Assembly: GCA_030680075.1 (NCBI GenBank)
Contig: JAUXWR010000457.1
Coordinates: 1 to 60,804, forward strand
Origin: Legionella sp.
GTDB taxonomy: Bacteria > Pseudomonadota > Gammaproteobacteria > Legionellales > Legionellaceae
Direction: 5' to 3'
DNA: 60,804 nt
Position 1 is the first letter of the stretch, and the number at the start of each line of letters is the position of its first letter. The notes below the pieces were generated by a model, which worked only from the letters and a program-made list of their open reading frames with translations, had not been told where the DNA came from and made no database searches. Made by a program: the position numbers and the translations under genes. Below, in pieces: positions 43,057-52,306 of this stretch.

Positions 43057-43332
43057 TTAATAAAATTTTTGTTGAAGATTAAGATCAGTTGTACCTTCAT
43101 CAGCATATAGATGACCTTCTTTTAACCACACACCCATTTTATTTTGCGTAGCTGAGTCAAATACTATCTTAACTTCATCTATAGGCAGGGGTGTATTTAA
43201 ATTATCCGAATGCACTTGCTGAGTTTGTTGTTCGGAGTTTCGAAGGATCTCTGATTTACCAACACTTGGCGAATGTTGTATCAATACACTCTCATTTTTT
43301 GTAAACAACTGTTCTAATTTTTTGTATGACAT
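43057..43332 (-). CDS. Small hypothetical protein
   Basis: A 91-residue hydrophilic protein of unknown function without recognised motifs. AAGGTGA lies 8 bases before the ATG at 43332, which supports translation. Its last residues and stop border the element-tip sequence at 43038-43056, so the C-terminus may have been altered by an insertion. It lies between the convergent RES toxin and mrcA. Confidence 0.5.
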   Translation of the reverse strand: MSYKKLEQLFTKNESVLIQHSPSVGKSEILRNSEQQTQQVHSDNLNTPLPIDEVKIVFDSATQNKMGVWLKEGHLYADEGTTDLNLQQKFY

Positions 43333-43413
43333 ATTATTTCACCTTATTAAATCTGATAAATTTTTTTTGTGTTTCCAGTAAGGAAAGAGGGCGACAGGCG
43401 AGGAGAGCGACCA

Positions 43414-45783
43414 TTAAAATAAATTCTCCTCTCCCTCTGCTTCTGACTCAGGAGTTACCGCATCATTTTGCTGGGTTGCTTCATCTTCAGTCGGTACATC
43501 CTGCTCCCTGAAATATTCTACAATTGCGTTGCTTTGATTCGTTTTAGCCAGTAATCCTGTAACGGGATCAATGCGCACAGCTACCACATTTTCTGGTTGC
43601 GGTATAATTTGCTCAGGATGTTTGTAAAGTGCTGTTTTCATGAAGTCAATCCACATCGGTAATGCGAGACCTGCTGCGTACTCATGCAATGATTGCGGGT
43701 TGTCATAGCCTACCCATACGGTCACTACTAACTCAGGATTAAAGCCTGCAAACCAGGCATCCACCTGCTCATTGGTTGTGCCTGTTTTTCCGGCAATATC
43801 CTGGCGATTAAGAGCGGTAGCGGCACGTGCTGTTCCGTGTTGGATGACGTCTTTTAAGGCAGTCGTCATTAAAAAAGCTACATCTGCCGGAATAACACGA
43901 GGAGCAAGGGAGGCGGGATCGGCTTTATTTTGTTCGCAATTATCACAGGCGATAGCCGGGGTAGCCTGTAAGAGGATTTCACCATCATTGTCTGTAATTC
44001 TGTCAATCAGATAGGGTTCAATTTTATAGCCGCCGTTCGCGAACACGGCATAAGCTGCCGTTAATTCCATGGGGCTTACCGAGAGACTCCCTAAAGCAAG
44101 CGATAATGCCCGAGGTAGTTGTTTTCGTTGAAAGCCAAAATGAGTGACAAAATCAATCGCATAATCAAAGCCCAGATCATCAAGAATACGAATGGACACC
44201 ATATTTTGCGAGCGCACTAACGCTTCTTTTAAACGCGTGGGGCCTTTAAATTTAAGATCAACATTGTGTGGACGCCAGAGAGTTGGTTGACTGGGATCAT
44301 CAACAACTATCGGCGCATCATTAATAATGGTGGCCAGGGTGTATCCTTTATTTAAAGCGGCTGCATAAAGAAAGGGTTTGAAGCTTGAGCCCGGTTGCCG
44401 ACTTGATTGAGTAGCACGATTAAATTTGCTTTTTTCAAAATTAAACCCGCCAACCAATGCCTCCAGGGCGCCATTTTTAGGGTTTAATGCTACTAAAGCT
44501 GCTTCTACCTGAGGAACTTGTGTCAAAAACCATTTATCGTCCTGTTGACGCACATACACTACATCACCGACAGTTACTACTTGCTTTGCACTGATTGGCA
44601 ATTTACCCATCCAGCCTTTTTTGAGCGCAGGCCTCGCCCAAGACAACCCTTCCCATGGTATGGTTATTGTTTGCCCGCCCTTTGTTCTTGCCTCGGCGTC
44701 TTTTTCACCAACGGCAAGAATAATGGCTGGCTGCAATTTATTGAAAGCCGTGTATTTAGCCAATGTTTTGGTTAATGTGGCGGGAGACAGATCTTTGCTG
44801 CCAATATTGGCGGTAGCGCCACGATAGCCATGGCGGCGGTCATATGCCATCAAGTGCGAAATTACTACATCATTTGCCGCGAGTTGAAGAGGGCCTTTTA
44901 TGGTAGTGTAAACATTATACCCTTTAGTGTAAGCCTCGGCACCAAAATGGTCATAAAGTGATTGACGAATCATCTCGGCGACATAAGGCGCGCTTACTTC
45001 AATATTAGTGCCGTGATATGTCGCAGTAAGCGGTTGCTTAATTGCATCCTGATATTGGGCATTAGTAATGTATTTTTCTTCAAGTAACCGTTCAAGAACA
45101 TGATCGCGGCGTTTTTTAGCTGCTGCTGGATTGACGATGGGATTTTGAGTGGATGGTGCTTGTGGCAAACCGGCTATCATCGCGAGCTCCGCCAAAGTTA
45201 ATTGGTTTAGCGCCTTTCCATAATATATTTGCGCAGCTGCTCCCACTCCATAGGCACGATTACCGAGGTAAACTCTATTGAGATAAAGCTCAAGAACTTT
45301 TTCTTTGCTTAATTCCCGGTCAATTTTAATGGCTAATAATATTTCATTGAATTTACGCAGGAAGGTTTTTTTACGACTTAAAAAGAAATTACGAGCCACC
45401 TGCATGGTGATAGTACTGCCACCCTGAGACTTGGTGCCTGTTTTTATCATCCGCAATGTTGCGCGGCCCAAACCAAAAATATCAACACCGGGGTGCTCAA
45501 AAAAACGCTGGTCTTCTGTTGCGACTAGTGCATAAACCAGGGTTTTTGGAATTTCTTCATAAGTAAGAGGAATTCGTCTTTTTTCCCCATACTCCTGGAT
45601 GAGCTTGCCATCTTGCGTATAAATACGCAAAGGAACTTGCAGGCGTACTGTGTTAAGTGAGTCAACATCGGGGAGCTCACTTTCGAGATAAAGATAAAGA
45701 AAACTCAAACAAATGACGAATACAAAAAAAAGGCTTACCAGTGCCCAGAGTCCCTTGCGCCAAAAATAAATGGATTTTTTCAT
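43414..45783 (-). CDS. mrcA: Penicillin-binding protein 1A (bifunctional)
   Basis: A 789-residue class A PBP that polymerises and cross-links peptidoglycan in the periplasm. A short cytoplasmic tail and a membrane helix (about 12-34) come first. A GT51 glycosyltransferase domain spans about 50-230, with catalytic Glu90 in VATEDQRFFEHPG and a second region GGSTITMQVARN. An OB-like insert spans about 310-425 as in other PBP1A proteins. The transpeptidase has SSFK (Ser466), SQN and KTGTT. The Glu/Asp-rich C-terminal tail is common. It is divergent from the pilMNOPQ operon, as in other gammaproteobacteria, but separated from it by an extra gene. Confidence 0.96.
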   Translation of the reverse strand: MKKSIYFWRKGLWALVSLFFVFVICLSFLYLYLESELPDVDSLNTVRLQVPLRIYTQDGKLIQEYGEKRRIPLTYEEIPKTLVYALVATEDQRFFEHPGVDIFGLGRATLRMIKTGTKSQGGSTITMQVARNFFLSRKKTFLRKFNEILLAIKIDRELSKEKVLELYLNRVYLGNRAYGVGAAAQIYYGKALNQLTLAELAMIAGLPQAPSTQNPIVNPAAAKKRRDHVLERLLEEKYITNAQYQDAIKQPLTATYHGTNIEVSAPYVAEMIRQSLYDHFGAEAYTKGYNVYTTIKGPLQLAANDVVISHLMAYDRRHGYRGATANIGSKDLSPATLTKTLAKYTAFNKLQPAIILAVGEKDAEARTKGGQTITIPWEGLSWARPALKKGWMGKLPISAKQVVTVGDVVYVRQQDDKWFLTQVPQVEAALVALNPKNGALEALVGGFNFEKSKFNRATQSSRQPGSSFKPFLYAAALNKGYTLATIINDAPIVVDDPSQPTLWRPHNVDLKFKGPTRLKEALVRSQNMVSIRILDDLGFDYAIDFVTHFGFQRKQLPRALSLALGSLSVSPMELTAAYAVFANGGYKIEPYLIDRITDNDGEILLQATPAIACDNCEQNKADPASLAPRVIPADVAFLMTTALKDVIQHGTARAATALNRQDIAGKTGTTNEQVDAWFAGFNPELVVTVWVGYDNPQSLHEYAAGLALPMWIDFMKTALYKHPEQIIPQPENVVAVRIDPVTGLLAKTNQSNAIVEYFREQDVPTEDEATQQNDAVTPESEAEGEENLF

Positions 45784-45924
45784 GTTGAGTAATGGTTATC
45801 TTTAGTCGTATTAAGCGATTATAACGCTATTTCTCATGATTTTGCGAACGATACCCATTTGATATCGAATTTGCTATAAGTTTTTACTCTCTTCTGCCAA
45901 TTTTGAAGAGAGTAATCAGCTTTT

Positions 45925-46899
45925 TTAAGGTCTTGATTCATCAATGTTATCAAGCACAGCTCCGGGATATAATATGGTGCTAGCCCGGGCAGCAAGATGT
46001 CTAGCCGTTGGGAAAATAGATCCATACAGACTACCCATACCAGCAGGTGCTCTGACTGTATCGCTGTTCGCTTTTGCTGATTTTGCTAAAGCACTGTTTT
46101 CTTCCATTAACCGGCCCATCTGCTCAGCTTGCTCGGTTATTTTATTCGAAAGACTTAAGTTTTTTTTCTCTAAGGACTGAATTGTATTTTTCAATGTCTC
46201 ATTTTCTAATTGCCTAAATCGTAGTTCTTCCTGTACTGCTGCTGATTTTGTTTGTTCAAGTAGAAGCTCTTCCTGTACTGTTGCTGATTTTGTTTGTTCA
46301 AGTAGAAGTTCTTCCTGTAGTGCTGCTGATTTTGTTTTTTCAAGTACAAGCTTTTGCTGTAAATCATGGTTTTCTTGCCCAGGTAAAAAAGATTTTTGAT
46401 GATCATCGATAATATTTTTTACCGTATCATCCAAATAATAGGCTCCTTTTTCAAAGTCGAAGGCTTTCATTAACTTTTCAGTAATAATTTGCCCGGTGAA
46501 GCAAATTGGAGACCAAAAAGATTGAAATGTCCTCAAACGAAATCCTTCCATTACTACCTTATTTTGGGCGTAAATTATCTCAATAAACTCACCTTTGTAG
46601 CCGGTTAACAACAGTTGAGCATTATTCACTAACTCCTTAATTAGATGAGTTGTGCTTGAGACTTCTTCTTTTGAGAGAGGCGTGTCTTTATCGACTAATG
46701 GCTTGAGAGTATCTATAACGTATAACAAATAGTTCAGAAATCTTTCTCTAGTTGGATAGGATTTTGTTGCTTTTGCAATCAAGCCCTCAAAAAAATCTCG
46801 AGAATCCGAAGGGTTATCGATTTTTAATTTGGTTTGCTGTACATAATAATCAATAATTACTTCACCCAGATTATTTACCAATTCTTGTAACTTTGTCAT
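45925..46899 (-). CDS. Coiled-coil protein inserted between mrcA and pilM
   Basis: A 324-residue soluble protein with a helical N-terminal half (about 1-170) and a coiled coil at about 180-280. The coiled coil contains three copies of a 14-residue unit (EELLLEQTKSATVQ), encoded by a 42-bp tandem repeat at 46227-46352, then a Leu/Glu/Asn zipper-like stretch. There is no signal peptide or membrane helix. AAGGAG precedes the ATG at 46899. mrcA and pilM are usual neighbours, so this gene looks like a later insertion. The coiled-coil type fits an effector; the function is unknown. Confidence 0.68.
   Translation of the reverse strand: MTKLQELVNNLGEVIIDYYVQQTKLKIDNPSDSRDFFEGLIAKATKSYPTRERFLNYLLYVIDTLKPLVDKDTPLSKEEVSSTTHLIKELVNNAQLLLTGYKGEFIEIIYAQNKVVMEGFRLRTFQSFWSPICFTGQIITEKLMKAFDFEKGAYYLDDTVKNIIDDHQKSFLPGQENHDLQQKLVLEKTKSAALQEELLLEQTKSATVQEELLLEQTKSAAVQEELRFRQLENETLKNTIQSLEKKNLSLSNKITEQAEQMGRLMEENSALAKSAKANSDTVRAPAGMGSLYGSIFPTARHLAARASTILYPGAVLDNIDESRP
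46227..46352 (-). repeat. 42-bp tandem repeat, three copies
   Basis: Units start at 46227, 46269 and 46311, each beginning CTTCCTGTA on the plus strand. The first two differ at two bases and the third is more diverged. The length is a multiple of three, so copy-number change would alter coiled-coil length without a frameshift. Confidence 0.85.
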
Positions 46900-47063
46900 A
46901 GCAACTCCTTTCACTATAAATAACCGCTGCAGATTTGCACACGGTTTTACCACTATATTTAATCAAACTGATTGGTGCAAGCCTTGAACAATTAGATTGA
47001 TTGAAAAGTTAATTCGACTTGATTTAAAACGATAATTCTTTGCCGTGGACAATTTTTAAAGAG

Positions 47064-47170
47064 GCGTCGTTGCGAGCGCCTTAGCGAAGCAATCCAGTGA
47101 CTTTGCGAACACCAGGTGTACTCATTAGCCTTCAAAGGTCGCTGGATTGCTCACTTCGTTCGCATAGACG
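47064..47170. repeat. Imperfect inverted REP-like repeat upstream of pilM
   Basis: GCGTCGTTGCGAGCG...GAAGCAATCCAGTGAC (47064-47102) pairs imperfectly with GGTCGCTGGATTGC...GTTCGCATAGACG (47138-47170). The motif TTGCGAGCG...GAAGCAATCCAG is a common dispersed repeat type. The gap 46900-47307 has no other gene. Confidence 0.55.
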
Positions 47171-47307
47171 GTATCTTTTCGAAATTTAAAAAACTGTCCT
47201 GTGCAAAGACAATTATTAATCTGCAAAAAAAAGATTTCTTTTTTGAAAAGGTTGCGTTAGCATGCGCGAGGATTTTTTAAGGAAATGAGATGGGGATTAG
47301 GAAAAAC

Positions 47308-48267
47308 ATGCTAAAGCTGTTTAAGCGTGATGCTCGCTCTATCCTCGGAATTGACATAAGCTCCACGTCTGTAAAAATTATTGAACTCTCCCGAAAAGAA
47401 GGCAATTGCTGTATAGAAGGCTTTGGTTGCGAGCTTTTGCCGCCTGATGCCGTTGAAGGGCATACTATTAAAGACATAGACGCTGTCGCCAGCACAATCA
47501 GGCACATAGTCTCTGGTTCTCACCTGCAAAGTAAACTCGCCATACTGGCTCTTCCTGACTCGGCTGTTATAAGCAAAATTTTGCAAGTTAATGATGATCT
47601 CAATGAGGCCGAAATTGAGGAGTTCATCATTATGGAAGCCGACAAATATATTCCTTACCCCATTGATGAAATAACTATCGATTTTGAAATTCTGGGGGAG
47701 TCTTTGAAAATCCCCGACAGGCTCGATGTTCTTATGGTTGCATCTCGTTCAGAAAACGTAAGCAGCAGGGTGAGCGCGCTTACAAAAGCGGGCTTGCAAG
47801 TCAAAATTGTGGACGTGGAATCTTTTGCAATCGAGCGTGCCATTCAATTACTCGCCACAACTCTTCCGGCTGCTAGCGATAAAATCATTGCCGTTATTGA
47901 TATCCGTGATGAGTTTATGAATTTATATGTATTGCACCAAATGAAAATCATTTATACGCACCAGGATGAGTTTGGAAAGGTAGTAAATCCTTCGATGGAG
48001 ATGTTTCTTTTGCAGGTGAAGCGCGCTTTGCAATTCTTTTTTTCAACAAGTCATCATGGTTTTGTGGACTATATATTGCTGGCAGGTGAAGCGGAGAGAT
48101 GTTCTGATTTAGCGCCGCTAATTGAAAAAAATACAAAAATTCCAACCTCGATCGCAAACTGCGCCCGCCACTTACGGCTGGGGGATAAGTTGGACTCGAC
48201 GAATATTTTAAATGTAGCGCCTTCATTACTCATGGCTTGTGGGCTAGCTTTAAGAAATATTGGATAG
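47308..48267 (+). CDS. pilM: Type IV pilus inner-membrane assembly protein PilM
   Basis: A protein of about 319 residues with the actin/FtsA-like ATPase fold of PilM, a cytoplasmic partner of PilN. The nucleotide-binding start ILGIDISSTSVKIIELSR and the EMEADKYIPYPIDE-like region (here IIMEADKYIPYPIDEI) are classic. Two in-frame ATGs compete: 47290 and 47308, each with AGGA about 6 bases upstream. I chose 47308 because other PilM proteins begin MLxLFK. First gene of the pilMNOPQ operon, 3 bases before pilN. Confidence 0.93.
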   Translation: MLKLFKRDARSILGIDISSTSVKIIELSRKEGNCCIEGFGCELLPPDAVEGHTIKDIDAVASTIRHIVSGSHLQSKLAILALPDSAVISKILQVNDDLNEAEIEEFIIMEADKYIPYPIDEITIDFEILGESLKIPDRLDVLMVASRSENVSSRVSALTKAGLQVKIVDVESFAIERAIQLLATTLPAASDKIIAVIDIRDEFMNLYVLHQMKIIYTHQDEFGKVVNPSMEMFLLQVKRALQFFFSTSHHGFVDYILLAGEAERCSDLAPLIEKNTKIPTSIANCARHLRLGDKLDSTNILNVAPSLLMACGLALRNIG

Positions 48268-48270
48268 GCA

Positions 48271-48828
48271 ATGACGGAAATAAATCTTCTCCCATGGCGT
48301 GAACTTAGACGTGAGCGAGAAAAATCAACGTTCAGGATAATTCTCGGTTCTGCCGTAATTTTTGCCGTGGTTCTACTTTCTGCAATGCATTTTTATCTGT
48401 CAGGGCTTATTACCGGGCAAGCACAGCGCAATCAAAGATTGCAAACAGAAATTACGCAGTTTGATGGGCAAATTGCAAAAATTAATGCACTAAAACACGA
48501 GAGCGACCTCTTAATCTCTCGTATGGCGTTAGTTAATGATATGCAGGTTAAACGTATCATTACCGTCCATCTTTTCGATGAGCTTGTTACAGTCTTGCCT
48601 GATACGGCTTATCTAACCCTTATCAAGCGAGCTGGAGACAAGGTTATGTTGCAGGGGTATTGTGCATCAAATAAAGATGTATACCTGTTAATGCGAAATA
48701 TTCAGAAAAACCCGTGGATTAAAGAGCCCGTTTTAACGGAGATAAAAAAAACGGCTGATAAAACGGCGATTGCAAGTTATGAATTTAATTTGAATTTTAT
48801 TATTAAACCCAAGAATACGACACCATGA
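48271..48828 (+). CDS. pilN: Type IV pilus assembly protein PilN
   Basis: A 185-residue inner-membrane protein. The cytoplasmic N-terminus MTEINLLPWRELRRERE is the conserved PilM-binding motif. A membrane helix (about 25-46), a periplasmic coiled coil and a small ferredoxin-like domain follow. It pairs with PilO. It overlaps pilO by 4 bases. Confidence 0.95.
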   Translation: MTEINLLPWRELRREREKSTFRIILGSAVIFAVVLLSAMHFYLSGLITGQAQRNQRLQTEITQFDGQIAKINALKHESDLLISRMALVNDMQVKRIITVHLFDELVTVLPDTAYLTLIKRAGDKVMLQGYCASNKDVYLLMRNIQKNPWIKEPVLTEIKKTADKTAIASYEFNLNFIIKPKNTTP

Positions 48829-49415
48829 AACATTTTAACGTTAGTGAATTAACACTGGAAAATAGCTATCAATGGCCCTTCTGGGTTAAATACCTGAGTG
48901 CCACCTTGTTGGCATTATTACTTATTGGTATTGGCTATAGGGTGTTTATTAAATCTGAATTTGAATTATACGATGTTTTAACCACTAACCAACAAACGCT
49001 CAAAGCGCAATTTGAACAAAAGCAACAACTGGCGGCCAATTTACAGGCATATAAGAAGCAGTTCGACATAATAAACCAACGTTTTGACACCATGCTAAAG
49101 CAATTAACGTCACAAAATGAAACGCCAGGACTACTGGAGGATATATCCAGAACAGGAAAAACAAGCGGGCTCACCTTCGAACTTTTCGCACCAGGGCCAG
49201 AAGTACATCATAATTTTTATAGTGAGTTACCTGTTACTATAAAAGTTGTAGGTAATTATCATCAGTTAGCCTTGTTTGTAAGTCGAGTGAGCGAGATGGC
49301 GCGCTTGGTATCGTTACATGATTTTAAGCTTTCGGTGGTATCCAGGGGGCAGGAAACCGATGAATTATTGCAAATGGAAATCATTGCAAAAATTTATCGA
49401 TACCAATTGATATGA
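48825..49415 (+). CDS. pilO: Type IV pilus assembly protein PilO
   Basis: A 196-residue inner-membrane protein with helix at about 23-42 (YLSATLLALLLIGIGYRVF), a periplasmic coiled coil (QQTLKAQFEQKQQLAANLQAYKKQF, about 62-90) and the PilO fold (SGLTFELFAPGPE). It forms the alignment subcomplex with PilN and PilP. It overlaps both neighbours by 4 bases. Confidence 0.95.
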   Translation: MKHFNVSELTLENSYQWPFWVKYLSATLLALLLIGIGYRVFIKSEFELYDVLTTNQQTLKAQFEQKQQLAANLQAYKKQFDIINQRFDTMLKQLTSQNETPGLLEDISRTGKTSGLTFELFAPGPEVHHNFYSELPVTIKVVGNYHQLALFVSRVSEMARLVSLHDFKLSVVSRGQETDELLQMEIIAKIYRYQLI

Positions 49416-49936
49416 GTAAGTGCGGGAATGGCGGGATATACAAATTAATTATTGCACTACCAATAGCGGTTTTGGTTGCCTGCACGTCTACTGCAGATAA
49501 TCAATTTTCTAACTACATTAATGCGGTAAAAGCACGAGTGAGCACTTTTGATGAACCAATACCCGAATTTATTTCTCTTGAAAAATTCGTTTACCCTGAT
49601 GAGGGTGTGAGACGAAGCCCATTTGAACAAATACAGGTTGATAAAAGATCAAATACCTTACCTCCCAATACGTCTCGACCGAAACAGCCCCTGGAAGCGT
49701 ATCCCTTGGAAGACTTGAAATTTGTAGGGGTTTTAAAACAAGGCTCGCGTGTCTGGGGGCTCATCAGTAAGACCGATGGAGAGTTGGCGCGTGTTAAAAA
49801 GGGCGATTATATGGGGCAAAATTTTGGCAAAATAATGTGTATTAATGATACTGCCTTGATCGTGGAAGAGCGTGTACAAATCGACGGGACGTGGGAGAAG
49901 AAAGTGACTACCTTTAGTTTAGACGCAAGTAAATAG
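49412..49936 (+). CDS. pilP: Type IV pilus assembly lipoprotein PilP
   Basis: A 174-residue lipoprotein with a signal peptide ending in the lipobox LVAC (Cys near 24). It then has a flexible Pro-rich region (residues 50-100) and the beta-sandwich (LKFVGVLKQGSRVWGLISKTDGELARVKKGDYMGQNFGKI). It connects PilN/PilO to the PilQ secretin. It overlaps pilO by 4 bases, with pilQ 10 bases further on. Confidence 0.94.
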   Translation: MSKCGNGGIYKLIIALPIAVLVACTSTADNQFSNYINAVKARVSTFDEPIPEFISLEKFVYPDEGVRRSPFEQIQVDKRSNTLPPNTSRPKQPLEAYPLEDLKFVGVLKQGSRVWGLISKTDGELARVKKGDYMGQNFGKIMCINDTALIVEERVQIDGTWEKKVTTFSLDASK

Positions 49937-49946
49937 GAGCTTTGTT

Positions 49947-51698
49947 TTGCGAAAGTGTATTACAGCCTTTATAGTGTTAACCCTCGTGTGGGGGGCGTTA
50001 TTTGCAGAAGGCAATTCATTGGTGGGCGTGAAGGTCGTGCCTTTGCCAGACCAAAGGGTACGTGTGGATTTTCAATTTTCACAGCAACTTGACTATTTAC
50101 CATCAAGTTTTATTACCCCCAAACCACCACGCTTGATCCTGGATTTTTTTCACGCCAGCAATTTGCTTGATAATTCTTTAAACTCACAAAAAATTGACAT
50201 TGGCTCATTAAAAAACTATAACATAGTCGCGGCAGACGAGCGGGTTCGCGTCATTTTGAACATCTCATCTGCAGTGCCTTATTCCGGTTATATTGCTGGC
50301 AATGTGTACACATTACTGTTGAGTGATAAAACGTCTGTAAATGCCAAAGAAATCAAGCAGACAGCAGTAAAGAAGACAGCATTCACAGGGAAATTAATTT
50401 CTCTTAATTTTCAAAACATCAAGATTAGAGCAGTGTTACAATTACTGGCCGAGTTTACAGGTATTAACATGGTGGTAAGTGAGCAGGTGAAAGGAGAAAT
50501 TACCTTACGATTAAACAATACGCCATGGGATGAAGCGCTTGATATTATTTTGAAAACAAATTCATTAGCCAAACGGCAAACAGGTAATGTAATGATGATT
50601 GCGCCAGCGTCGGAATTATTAAAACACGAGAAGGATGCGCTTAAATCGCAAAGGGAGGTCACGGGTTTATCCCCGCTGCGATCAGATTTATTGCAGATAA
50701 ATTATGCAAAAGCTGCTGATATTGCTACACTTCTTAAAGATAAGAATACTTTACTTTTATCAAAACGCGGTGCTTTAAGTGTAGATGCGCGTACTAATTC
50801 GATCTGGGTTCAGGATACGAGTGCTCATATTGAGGAAATAAGAAGGCTTATTAACCAATTGGATGTGCCGGTCAAGCAAGTGTTGATTGAAGCGCGAATA
50901 GTTAATGTTACTAAAGGTTTTGCGCAAGATCTCGGTATCCGTTTTGGTGTATCCCGGCCAACGCATTTAAGTGGTACACTAAGTGGTGCAAAGCAAGGGG
51001 TAGCTCCCGCTCAAGTCACGCCAATCTCAGATAGATTGAACGTGGATTTTTCAGCAGTACCAGGGGCTGCGTCGCCTGCGTCTGTTGGTATTGCACTGGC
51101 CAAACTTGGCAACGGGATTTTACTTGATCTGGAGCTGTCAGCGCTTGAGAGTGAAGGGCGTGGGGAAATAATTGCAAGCCCCCGTTTAATTACCACTAAT
51201 CAGCAGGCGGCAGTTATTGAGTCGGGTGAGGAGATTCCTTATCAGGAGTCCACGTTAAGTGGTGCGACAGCGGTTGCTTTTAAAAAGGCGGTATTAAGTC
51301 TTAAAGTAACGCCGCAAATTACCCCTGATAATAAGATTATGATGGATTTACAAATTAATCAGGACACACCATCATCACAGGTTTTTAATGGTGTTCCTTC
51401 CATTTTGACAAGAGAAATACAAACGAATGTTTTAGTGGAGAATGGCCAAACGATAGTATTAGGTGGAATTTATAAGCAAGATAAAAGAAATGCCGTTAAT
51501 CGCGTGCCATTTCTTGGGGAGTTGCCGGTGGTAGGTGCTTTATTTAGAAATCAAAACGTCACAACCAAAAATGAGGAGTTGCTCATTTTCATTACTCCTA
51601 GGATAATAACGAACGCCTTGTCTATTAAGACGGTTGAAGAGCGAGGAAGTATTAATCTAGATAAATTCGGAAAACGTGTGGCACCATGGAAACACTAA
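49947..51698 (+). CDS. pilQ: Type IV pilus secretin PilQ
   Basis: A 583-residue outer-membrane secretin. Signal peptide (about 1-20, ALFAEG), one AMIN domain (about 25-125), STN domain (about 155-215, NIKIRAVLQLLAEFTGINMVV), NolW-type N domain (about 240-305) and secretin core (about 330-565) with VLIEARIVNV and ILGGIYK...VPFLGELPVVGALF. It is shorter than PilQ proteins with two AMIN domains and a linker, which are about 700 residues. The start is TTG at 49947 with AGGAG 7 bases upstream; no ATG fits. Last gene of the pil operon. Confidence 0.95.
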   Translation: MRKCITAFIVLTLVWGALFAEGNSLVGVKVVPLPDQRVRVDFQFSQQLDYLPSSFITPKPPRLILDFFHASNLLDNSLNSQKIDIGSLKNYNIVAADERVRVILNISSAVPYSGYIAGNVYTLLLSDKTSVNAKEIKQTAVKKTAFTGKLISLNFQNIKIRAVLQLLAEFTGINMVVSEQVKGEITLRLNNTPWDEALDIILKTNSLAKRQTGNVMMIAPASELLKHEKDALKSQREVTGLSPLRSDLLQINYAKAADIATLLKDKNTLLLSKRGALSVDARTNSIWVQDTSAHIEEIRRLINQLDVPVKQVLIEARIVNVTKGFAQDLGIRFGVSRPTHLSGTLSGAKQGVAPAQVTPISDRLNVDFSAVPGAASPASVGIALAKLGNGILLDLELSALESEGRGEIIASPRLITTNQQAAVIESGEEIPYQESTLSGATAVAFKKAVLSLKVTPQITPDNKIMMDLQINQDTPSSQVFNGVPSILTREIQTNVLVENGQTIVLGGIYKQDKRNAVNRVPFLGELPVVGALFRNQNVTTKNEELLIFITPRIITNALSIKTVEERGSINLDKFGKRVAPWKH

Positions 51699-51778
51699 TG
51701 GTCACTCGTGCATTACGTTAAATTAAACAGGTATGGATTCTCATCCACCTGTACCAGCGAAGAGGTATGTAATTAAAA

Positions 51779-52306
51779 ATGAGCATAGTTAAAGTACGAA
51801 ATATTTTTTTAATAGGGCCCATGGGAGCAGGAAAAAGCACTATCGGCCGTACTTTGGCAAAAGAGCTCAAATTAGAGTTCTTTGATTCTGATGAGGTAAT
51901 TGAAGAACGTGCAGGAGCGGACATCTCCTGGATATTTGATATTGAAGGTGAAGACGGATTTCGCCGGCGTGAACAAAAAGTAATTGATGAGCTGACTCAA
52001 AAAAATAATATTGTATTGGCCACTGGCGGCGGGGTTGTGATGACGCCTGAAAATCGTAACGCATTAGCAGGGCGTGGTACGGTTATTTATTTAAAAACAT
52101 CCTTACAACAGCAATTCGAAAGAACCAAGCGAGATACTAAACGTCCTCTTCTACAAACAGAGGATTTGGAAGGCCGTTTGGAAATGTTGCGTGATGAGCG
52201 AGAGCCTTTTTATGATGAGCTTGCTGATATAAGCTTCGAAACCGATAAACTAACGGTAAAAGCAGTTGCTAATAATATAATTAAATATATTTATGGCGAA
52301 GTCTGA
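51779..52306 (+). CDS. aroK: Shikimate kinase
   Basis: A 175-residue kinase that phosphorylates shikimate in aromatic synthesis. Walker [13 protein letters not shown] (about 12-23), the shikimate-binding [18 protein letters not shown] and GGGVV, and the lid region RDTKRPLL are present. It ends inside aroB with a 14-base overlap. It is 80 bases downstream of pilQ. The order is as in many gammaproteobacteria. Confidence 0.97.
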   Translation: MSIVKVRNIFLIGPMGAGKSTIGRTLAKELKLEFFDSDEVIEERAGADISWIFDIEGEDGFRRREQKVIDELTQKNNIVLATGGGVVMTPENRNALAGRGTVIYLKTSLQQQFERTKRDTKRPLLQTEDLEGRLEMLRDEREPFYDELADISFETDKLTVKAVANNIIKYIYGEV

